Source: Hippopus hippopus (Eukaryota; Mollusca; Bivalvia; Cardiida; Cardiidae). Taken from it: a stretch of DNA of 64,000 nt. Below, piece after piece: positions 55,580 through 64,000 of this stretch. Each line of letters opens with the position of its first letter. Position 1 is the first letter of the stretch. The translations under genes and the position numbers were made by a program. Where the stretch lies: NCBI GenBank assembly GCA_946811185.2, contig OX328101.1:35634122-35698121 (forward strand), written 5' to 3'. The notes beneath the pieces are model-generated. The model made no database searches, was not told where the DNA came from, and saw only the letters and a list, made by a program, of their open reading frames with translations.

Positions 55580-55946
55580 GAAAACTGGTATAATTTTGAT
55601 TCTACTTATCCAAATTCCAAACCAATTGGCAGATGACAAGTAAAATGTGACTCAAATAAATAGAGTAGTCTTTGAATGTGTAGAAAACATTGTGGGAAAA
55701 GGAGAAAATGCTGGGTACCATATGATAGGCAAATAACGGCTAGACAAATACCGTTTAAAAACAACCCTATGAAATACTTTTGGAAACGCTGTATAAAATC
55801 TAGAAATCGCTTGTCACTAGCATTATCTCATCTGTTTTTCTACCATTTCAAAACCAATCCTATCATTTTAGCAAAATTTAACTTGTTGTCTGCCATCACC
55901 CCCATTATGGATGAGTCTAAGATTTGGTCATTTAGTAACAGTTGAA
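55580..55946. mobile_element. TTAA MITE with an inner insertion, downstream of the MYB gene
   Basis: Family sequence on both sides (GAAAACATTGTGGGAAAAGG at 55684, and AGTCTAAGATTTGGTCATTT near 55915) is split by about 100 bp of unrelated sequence (55720-55820). Confidence 0.55.
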
Positions 55947-56177
55947 AAATAATGAAATACATAGCCTGAAAAGGAAAAATGTCTAAAGTTTACCGGCAAC
56001 TGCACATTTTCCCTATTTTTTTTCAAGAGTGTCATATTGTAAAAGTTTAGACATATCTGCACAATAAGTTATTCACACTTGACCATCTGGCATTCCCAGA
56101 AACTTCTTGTAAATTCTGGTGCGATTTCTGAAAATACCTTAGGAGGTTCAGTAGTCCATATCAAAGTACCAATGATT

Positions 56178-56795
56178 TTTAGCTCCACTGGCCGATGGCC
56201 AGCGGGCTTATGTCATGGCCCCGTGTCCGTCATGCATCTGTGTGTGCGTTAACTTTTATTTCAAACATCTTCTGTGAAACTATCCGTCCAGTTTAGATGA
56301 AACTTCACAGAAATAATCCTGTCATGGTCCTCTTCAGAAATTCTTAAAAGAATTTGATTCCTTCAAAAACTCTGGTTACCATGGCAATGAAACTGAAAAA
56401 CATTCAAAACTTTTGAAAATCCTCTTGTCTGAAACCACAAGGCCTGGGGCTACCAAATTTAGCATGTAGCATTATCTAGTAGACCTGTACCAAGTTACTT
56501 CAAATTATAGCCCTGGGGTCAAATTTGGCCCTGCCCCAGGGCTCACAAGTTTTACATGGGTTTATATAGGGAAAGCTTCAAAAATCTTCTCGGATCTAGC
56601 CATATACCCTAGAGCTACCACATTTTGCATGTAGCTTTATCTAGTGGGGTCACAACTTTCTCGTAGGATTTTATAGAAAAAATTTGGTATGTCTTCTAGT
56701 TTGAAACCGATTGGCCAAGTATTGTAATGTTTGGCTTGTAGTGTTTTTAGTTATTAGCCAGTGGAGCGATACAGGGCCATCATGGCCCTCTTGTG
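56178..56795. repeat. Dispersed repeat with TAGCTC-CACTGGC ends
   Basis: It starts TAGCTCCACTGGCCGATGGC and ends GCCAGTGGAGCGATACAGGG. The interior has two related blocks (CTACCAAATTTAGCATGTAG and CTACCACATTTTGCATGTAG). A second 5' end starts at 56802 (TAGCTCTACTGGCTGAAAGC). The style is common in bivalve genomes. No ORF was found. Confidence 0.6.
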
Positions 56796-57334
56796 TTTTT
56801 TAGCTCTACTGGCTGAAAGCCAGCAGAGCTTATGTCATGGTGTGGTTTCCGTAGTCTGTCCGTCCATCTGTCCATCATCAGTAGCTTGAACCCTATTCAC
56901 GTTGAAAAAAAATCTGACAATTAATAAGGGAAAAGTAGCCAATACAAGTTGAAAATATACATTTGTTGATATTTGGAATAAAAAACCAACAGCTCTCAAA
57001 TCACAAGACATAAGGGCTTACATCAGTTGTTGCGGTGTTCAGGTTAACTTTTTAACAAATGAATTAAACTATTTATTGTTGTTGAAGTTTGTACAACACA
57101 AATTTTTGTGTTTATTTATATAATATTAAATTATTTTTCACTGGAACATGACTGAGTTTTGGCATTTTCGTGACATTTTTTCCTAAAATACTTAATGAAC
57201 ATGCCTGTGTTTTGGCATTTATTCAGTATTTCATCACAAAATACTGTATTGCATACCTAAATATAGTTCTTGTGCTCTGCCCTTCTTCTCATTACCCTCT
57301 ACCAATATGTGAAGTTTTATTCATGGTCCTATAA

Positions 57335-57553
57335 CCCTTTACCACACAATTCCGAGTTTCAATGACCCTGATAGAGAAGGCCTTTGAAAACATTGTGGGA
57401 AAAGGAAAAAATGCTGGTAACCAGCATTTTCTCCCTTTTCCACAATATTTTCTACCCTTTCTAAAACAAATTTCAATTTTCAGTCACATTTATTTTGTCA
57501 TCTGCAAATGCTTTCCATTTGAATTATTTTAAAATCTCTCATTTGGTAAAGGG
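57335..57553. mobile_element. TTAA-family MITE flanked by ATAA
   Basis: CCCTTTACCACACAATTCC and ATTTGGTAAAGGG are the ends, and the central palindrome is intact (GGTAACCAGCATTTTCTCCC). Both flanks read ATAA rather than TTAA. Confidence 0.7.
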
Positions 57554-57670
57554 ATAATGCCAGAGATACGCTCTGGACAAAAGAGTGATGAGTGGACAGA
57601 AAGACGGATGGATAAAGGGGCAACTAGATGTTCACTTCTTTGGGAGCATACAAATCAAACAAAAAGACAT

Positions 57671-60600
57671 TTATAACATATCCACAAGATTTTGTCGGAT
57701 TTCCACTGCTGTTCTGTTATTTGGCCCATTAAAAGTTTCATCATCATTGTTGTTATTGTTGTTGTCATTTTCCACCTCATCAACAGCCAGTGGCAAGTTT
57801 AATTCAAGACATAAATTATGCAGCTTGGCACAAACACTGATAATCTGCATGCATTTTGTGGGTGCAAAAGGTAAACACCCACCACTTTTGTGGAGGCACC
57901 TGAAATGATAATTCTAAAGTGAATAAAAAAAAAACTTGTCTGCGATACCCTTTTCTGATCCATAAAATGTATATTTTCAGTCAGTATGGGAAGACCTAGA
58001 ACTTTCAGTTTAAGGCTGAATCAGCAGGAATGTAACTTGGCATAGGTATTGGATTCAAAAGTTTTCTACCTTGTAACATACTCACTTTTGAATTTTCACA
58101 ATGAAATTTTCTTCTGTTTCAATATTGATTTACAATCAAAAAGGAAGAATATTTGTCCATCCCTACATGCATATCAAAAATAAACAATTTTCATGCATAA
58201 AAACTGAAACAGCCAATATTTACTTCATTTCTTGCTTAAAATTAGCATGAAACTTTTTTAATGATGCTTGACCAAACTTTTCTTAGGTACTCTCAAGTAG
58301 AGAGTTGGTGACTATTTTCTATTTTGCTGTGAACATTCTAACATACAGCCATGGCACAAAACCTTTGTGCACTGTGATAAATAATTAAACTATTGAAATA
58401 GTACTCTGATCATTTTTCTCGATCAGGTACCTGAGCTGTGGAATAAATTCAACTGTTTGAACAACTCAGTCATGTAGAAGTTGGCTCATATTCTGCTGAT
58501 TTCAGTGGTATTTCTGTTACATCACAATAGCTCACTTATGAATTAGTGTTTACTTTTTTTCATTGGTGCATGTATTAGGCTTAGGTTTTTCAGTGCCTTA
58601 CTCAAATATATTATGCAACTGCTTCGGCCAACAGAATTTGTGTTCCAACATAAATATAGTCAGAGAGGTGACTTTTGTCCCATAAAGGGAAATATATATA
58701 TATATATTATATAATAAAAAATCCATGCCATAATACCTATGCAATATTTATTTTTGATATACTACAGATATTTATAGAACATAAACAATTTTTTCAGCTG
58801 GTAAAAGTCTCTGATAATTTTTATGTAGGAACACTGAATTACTTGGGAAATGTCCTTCATCACTCTACCTACCGAAACCTTTCTTTCAAGATCCCAAAAG
58901 CCCTTTCAACACAAACTCTAGCTCTTGAATGCAATACATTGAATCTTGTTTCTTTATCATTTTGTGGATTCAGCTAAAAGAAAATATTGGTAAATATACT
59001 GAAACAACTAGGAAGATACAGAATACTGTAACTGTAAGAGTAAAATACTTTTTATATCTATGGGTCCTGTGTGGCTCAGTGGCAAAGTGAAGGACAAGTG
59101 ACCTGGAGGCACCTGGTTCGAGCCTTGCTGGATCTGCTGGGTCTTTCATAGGAGTGTCCTTGGGCAAGACACTTCAGAGTCCTGGCCTATTACTGATGGA
59201 ACTGAGTAAATACATGAATATATGAGCTGTCGCCGTGATATGACTGAAATAGTGTTGAAAGCAGTATTACAAAACAATCAATCTTTTTTTTTTAACCCAA
59301 GGACGCCCATACACACCCTTAATCTAAATTTACAAAACAAATCATGAAGACAACAGCCTGATTGACTCATTCACTGACTGGTGTTTTGTGCTGCTTTCAA
59401 CATTATTTCAGTCCTACCACAGTAATAGCTGTGTTTTTAATGTATTTCCTAGTTTTCACTAGCAGTTGGCTTGGGCTATGCAGTATCTTACCCAAGGTCA
59501 ATACCACCCAAAAAAAATCAAATACTTCAAATGAGGATCAAACCCAGGTTCCAAATCCTACACCTTGCCAAATAATCATGATCGCCTAATGATGACCATT
59601 TTAGCAAAATAATACCTTTCAAATATTGGAGGCAATTATAGAAAGTCTTTAAAACTGTCCAATCAATTCATATATTGTAGGAAAGCTTGCACTTGATTAT
59701 ACCAAAATTAAAAGTCTAACTCATGTACACAATTTTACATAATTGCTGAAAAAAGAAATGAAATTCATTACTATTGGTGTAATCAGATATGGACACAAGG
59801 GATATCCAGAATCTCCCAAAAGCCAACCAGGCTTCACATCTTCGAGCCATTGTTTGACATTGCAGCTGTCAAAGACTGCAGAGTCATGTGTTGATCCTGG
59901 CCATCGAGCATTTATGTTGGTGAATCTAGAAAAACAATAAAAAATTCCATTTAGGTGCATGAATCTTATGGGGGTGTATAGCTAAAGGGCATGGTTATAA
60001 ATTAATTTGAAAATTAGTCACAGTGATATAAAATGAGGCATGATGAGTGCCTTTGAAATGTGCTAAAACATGGCATTATCACAGTTTTCAAAAGCCTTCT
60101 TTCTCATGGTTGTAAAAACATTAATTCATTTGCTAAAGACTAATTTCCATTTCTTTCAAGAAAAAGAAACCTATTGGACATGCATCTAGGGAATACTCTG
60201 AATGTGCTTGCTTAAAAGATTTTTGCTCAGTACCTGTAAATGAGCCATGCTAAATGGTATTTAATGCATCTTTTTGATGCATTATTCTAAGCAAGTTATC
60301 ACATAATTATGGATCCATATGATCCATTTTGTTTGACAACAAACTGAACCATGTGGTAGAATGGTCCTTGGACATGTAGAAAATTTACCCATTGCAAGAA
60401 GGTCTGACCAAGGTCAGCATGTGTGGACTGTGTAACGTGACATAATTTTATACTTTTTGCAGATGCACTCAATTCCCCCCCCCCCCCCCTTTACACAGAG
60501 CATGACTCTTACGTATTTCAACATAATTATAATCAGCATTACAACATGAGTTTGATCAAACCAGTATTGAAGTATTTGGTCTTTTCTATTGGATTAAATG

Positions 60601-63600
60601 TCTATTTCATATTTCCACCCCACCTTGCCCCTAATTCAAATTCATTACATAATTGTGAGACTGACAGTTATAAATGATTTATCATAATCAAATACATATA
60701 GGTAAAAAAAGAATACTTAAACACAACACCTTAGTTCACTATCCACTATTGCCTGTACATTTATTGAATGAAATCCTTTCCGACAAACATAGATATTTTC
60801 ATGTTTTGACGGAGCTAGAATTGGGATCTGTGTTCCATCCACTGCACCAATTACATTAGGTACTCTTGAAAGCTGGTAGAAACCAAGCTTGGTCTGTGCA
60901 ACATCCTGCACTGTTGTAGGAAAGTTGATGTTGTCCAAATTCTTATCTATTGATGATACAACCTTAAATGAAAATGGAAAAAAGAGAATTTGTTTTGTTT
61001 CTTGCACATGTTTCTATGCCTTTGAAAACATTTATATTGACATTATTCAAAGTATTATTTGTAGAGACTTGTATTCCAAACATCAAATCCAAGTCTCTAG
61101 TCTTGGAACTCATTGGATATAACAAAGAATACTTGTGTATAGGTGATAATTTGGCATATTCAGTAAATAAGCTATCAAACATCACAGACTTAGTCTCTCA
61201 ATGTTCTTTTCTAGAATGATTTTACAACTTAATTTTGACTGCAAAATAGACACTAACACAACAAACTTATGATAAATGGTAGTTTATACAACAAACAAGT
61301 ACTTTAAATTCGTTTTTTATAATAAATCAATTGGAAGTGTCAGTGACAAAGTATACTGTTATTTGCACTGTGACATTTTGCACATGCATTATCTAGCTTT
61401 GACCTGTTCATCATTTTACTACTAATTTTTGGGCATCAAAAATAGTTCTTGTAAAACTGGTCTCCACCCTATAGGACTGTTTTTTTCACAACAAAAGGAA
61501 ATGGAAAACAGGTATTGAATGTGAAAATTGTCAGGGTGCATTAACACTAAAAGATTACCTTATTACTGAAACCTCCAATTGGTCAACTTTGTAAGGAGCA
61601 AATTTACCAAACTTGTCTGTAACCAAAAATCTGTCACCAAAAACTTAAAATGTCATATATATTTAAGTGTAAAATTCTAAGTGTAAAATTCTATTTTATG
61701 TTAGAGATTTTTTTATTTACACATTTGGCCAACCTAAAAAACAATCATTGTTTTCTAATGTTTCTTGTCAACAGAATTAGAACTTTAGAACAAAAGTAAG
61801 ATAACTTTGTTACCACCAATATGGAAACAAATGTTCGATTCAATAATCAACAGGAAAATATATCTACCTGCTTTATACTGCGGCATACTGAACTCTTGCT
61901 CACTCCATGCAAGTCAGCTACTTCGCTAAAGAAGTCTCCTTTGGCCAAATATCTCAGTGTAATAAGCAACTGTAAAAATTGAAAACCTATATAAGATATA
62001 ATCAATAAATCAATTCAATTTACAGTTTTCAGACACTTCTTGTCGTTTATGATGTGTCAGCCAATCTCAAAATAGATCTATATGCACAAAAATAATTCAC
62101 AGTTCATCTATCTGCACTACATTAGCAGAACAGCTCAGTGGCCAAAATTGAGTTCCCAACATCACAGTAATTTCATGACGTTCTCTGGATTACCATTCAA
62201 ATTTAATGAAAAAAATATCAAAAATGGAAAGAAATAAACAGAATATTCAGATTCAAATCCTGTAATATGGTCTTTTGCCTTTAGGATTTCAGAATTTTGT
62301 TTTCAAATATTGTTTCAAAGCTTTTCAATATGGTCTACAGTTATGGAGGTCCTGGTTTTACATACAATAATTTTAAGGTTGTCTTGAGATTAAATTTTGT
62401 TTAACTTTATTTTTTCTAGCCAGTTTTTCAAATATCTCCATAAATTTTCAATATCAAGGCCTTTGCTTTGTAGGGGTCTATTAAGATGACTGAAATTATT
62501 TTCTGCCTTCCAGGTATTTGAGGCTCTGGACACATAGTATGGTGCATTTTCTTTGAGAAATTCCGCAGTTCAATTCCAAAATGTCTAGCTGTAACTGGTA
62601 AAAAGTAATTTTCAAGGGTCGGAATATATTTATCACTCTTCACTGTTCTGTTGCTCGTGACTAATCAACCCACTCCATTTAAGAATAAACAACCCCAAAA
62701 CATAACCCCTACCAGTATCAATGAGGGATGTTCAAAATCACCATACTGACCCACTCCCTGTAGTAAACATTTCTGGTCATTCTTTCTCCAAAGACAAACT
62801 TTCTTGCTCTTTCTTATCACAATCTTGGTTTCTATCAAGATACTGCAAACTGGATCTATAGTCATTATTTTCCCTATTTTCAATGACTGACAAATCTATA
62901 TCTTCCTACAAAACTGCAATCTTTGCAGACGATTTACTCTAGAAACGGTAGATCTAGATATCATTAAAACTCTTTTTCGTTTAAATACCTCATTAAACAA
63001 CGGTCTCTTAACTGATCAGGCTAACAAGTTCTGGTATTTTTTTTCATTAAACCGACAGGTTAAATTATCGAATGTCTCTCGTTTATTACTTTTTGCTATA
63101 TGAAAATGTCAACTATCAGTCCTCAACTCGGTTGTTTTCTTCCAGCCACTTTAACTCCGATTTTCTTCGCTAGTTGAAGTTTGTAAACGCTTTCAAATAT
63201 TGGAGATCGTTCTCCAACATTTTCCGATTGTTTTGCTTATTTTGCTACGACTGAAGCTCTTTTAAAGAAGATGTACGAAAAGATTTTTCATGTCGGGTGT
63301 CAATTCCTGTCCGTGTGTAGCCATTTCGTACTACGCGCCGGTATTCTGTTTACATAAGTCGCCATGGTGTCACGCGGTGATATGTTACTATCGATACCCA
63401 GGCAAATCATCCGATGTATAATTTTTGGCTGGGATTGCACCGGTAAACGAAAGATTAACTTTGAATCTAGCGCATCTTTTCCGATCACGTCGCCATTTTG
63501 TTTTTGGGAACTCAATTTTAGCCACTAAGTTTACGTTCATCAGCGGGTCCGATATCAATAAATATTAATATGACCACAATTACAAATTATCCGTGAATCC

Positions 63601-63926
63601 AGCAGCTTTTTAAACATAGATTTCGACCAACAGTCTGTAGTGGACAAAATTTGATAACGTTGCAATCGCTTAAGTCTTCGCGATTTAACTTTGATTAAAA
63701 TCAGCAATAGGCTTACTTTCGTTCGTGTGCTCAAGGCACGACTTCTGTTGCTTCTCGGACCACAATCATGACTTATGAGACCTTCTAGGAATCGTATGCC
63801 ATCCGAACTAAGACGATATCGCTCCAAAATCTCGTTCTCCTCCAAAATTTCCAGTTGATCTTTTCTTTCCTTAAAAACGCGGCGCCGACTAGGCAACACA
63901 TCAAAGGCAGCAAATACGGCGGCCAT
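57671..63926 (-). CDS. HARBI1-type Harbinger nuclease (DDE), six exons, intact
   Basis: The exons in order are 63717-63926, 61868-61969, 60730-60962, 59772-59925, 58873-58973 and 57671-57899. All GT-AG junctions keep phase, giving 342 residues, close to the roughly 350 of HARBI1 proteins. Exon 2 encodes a helix-turn-helix-like segment (LAKGDFFSEVADLHGVSKSS). The catalytic acids are Asp in NVIGAVDGTQI (about residue 146), Asp in WLLGDSGYP (about 220) and Glu in CVERAFGILK (about 256), so the last two have 35 residues between them. Family blocks FTNINARWPGSTHDSAVF, YPLCPYLITP and PTKCMQIISVCAKLHN are present. It cuts and joins Harbinger ends with the MYB partner. No stop or frameshift was seen. 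A domesticated host gene is an alternative, but the flanking TIRs favour a transposon. Confidence 0.88.
59062..59290 (+). mobile_element. tRNA-derived SINE with conserved 3' domain
   Basis: The A box TGTGGCTCAGTGGC and B box GGTTCGAGCC are followed by a core with CCTTGGGCAAGACACTTC (V-SINE-like) and a tail GACTGAAATAGTGTTGAAAG ending AAACAATCAATC. It lies in nuclease intron 4. Confidence 0.75.
59365..59590 (-). mobile_element. Second SINE, opposite orientation
   Basis: On the minus strand a B-box-like GGTTTGATCC is followed by TTGACCTTGGGTAAGAT and the shared 3' tail GACTGAAATAATGTTGAAAG. It faces the preceding SINE tail to tail. Confidence 0.65.
60250..60500. mobile_element. AAAGGGG-TTTAA-TGCA family MITE in nuclease intron 3
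   Basis: GTATTTAATGCATC on the left and GCAGATGCACTCAATT plus a C14 run on the right, with the family interior ATAATTATGGATCCATATGA and GTAGAAAATTTACC. Confidence 0.6.
62410..62890 (-). pseudogene. Tc1-like transposase fragment in nuclease intron 1
   Basis: Minus-strand frames 62665-62883 and 62428-62643 show a Tc1 core: KKVCLWRKNDQKCLLQGVGQ, then the VMFWGCLFLNGVG block, and an ending LKIYGDI that resembles the usual ENLW-x2-L region. Several frameshifts break it. No intact ends were found. Confidence 0.6.
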
Positions 63927-64000
63927 GACACTTACGCCAGTTTTTCGAGTTTACGCAAGGGGTTGAGCTTGCGTAAAATTACGCTAAAATTTACGTAAAG
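63927..64000. repeat. Right subterminal region of the Harbinger element
   Basis: ACTTACGCC, TTTACGCAAGGGG, CTTGCGTAAAATTACGC and TTTACGTAAAG mirror the TACGCAAA/ACTTACG motifs at 50040-50110. The terminal GGGCCC end falls outside the window. Confidence 0.65.

Larger units (their letters stand above)
50023..64000. mobile_element. PIF/Harbinger transposon, right terminus beyond the window
   Basis: The left end GGGCCCGTTTCACTAAAGTG is a typical Harbinger TIR start. The right end of the window (GCGTAAAATTACGCTAAAAT, then TTTACGTAAAG) is complementary to the subterminal part of the left end (TTTACGCAAATATTTTGCGC), and only the final GTGAAAC-GGGCCC part is missing. Inside are a MYB/SANT-like gene (plus) and a HARBI1-type nuclease gene (minus), convergent, both with intact spliced frames. 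At about 14 kb it is far larger than most Harbingers, owing to nested MITEs, SINEs, a Tc1 fragment and another repeat. Confidence 0.85.

Overview
The window is eukaryotic (metazoan) DNA. It has spliced genes with GT-AG introns, a very high density of DNA transposons, MITEs, tRNA-derived SINEs and satellites, AT-rich spacers, and no bacterial-type operons on the chromosome itself. The repeat style (TTAA-flanked MITEs, SINEs with a conserved 3' tail, 160-180 bp tandem arrays) and the Polinton-like and mariner contents fit a lophotrochozoan, most probably a bivalve mollusc. The species call is inference.

Region 1 (1 to about 12,060) is one decayed Polinton/Maverick-like (adintovirus-like) integrated element. 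It is bounded by terminal inverted repeats of 1.5-1.9 kb, and the left end runs off the window. The minus strand carries, in transcription order: an unknown ORF, an FtsK/HerA-type packaging ATPase, two small basic proteins, a retroviral-type integrase with a chromodomain, a small membrane protein, a structural protein, a basic minor-capsid-like protein, a hexon-like major capsid protein, and a small Cys/His protein. Almost all are broken by stops or frameshifts. No DNA polymerase B or protease is visible. The most striking feature is a set of histone-mRNA-type 3' end signals: 6-bp stem, TTTC loop and, in the TIRs, a CAAGAAAGA-type purine box. They lie behind the capsid gene and behind the genes in both TIRs.

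Region 2 (12,060-24,890) is host DNA with insertions. It holds a mariner element with perfect 36-bp TIRs and an apparent GT-AG intron in its broken transposase, the last exon of a flavin monooxygenase gene, and an intact two-exon GT92 glycosyltransferase gene on the minus strand, among MITEs and SINEs.

Region 3 (24,890-37,250) is built around a 6-kb satellite of about 180-bp units (28,463-34,390). Inverted duplications lie beside and around it, and one arm carries a retroposon whose empty site survives in the other arm. Region 4 (37,250-50,020) is gene-poor and repeat-rich: a degenerate mariner, foldbacks, a 160-bp tandem array and MITEs.

Region 5 (50,023 to the window end) is a near-complete PIF/Harbinger transposon of about 14 kb. 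Two intact, convergently oriented, six-exon genes are recoverable by splicing: a MYB/SANT-like DNA-binding protein (242 codons, plus strand) and a HARBI1-type DDE nuclease with all three catalytic acids (342 codons, minus strand). Its introns and the gap between the genes are filled with nested MITEs, SINEs and a Tc1 fragment. The two proteins are expected to act together, MYB binding DNA and escorting the nuclease. The open frames suggest recent activity or purifying selection.
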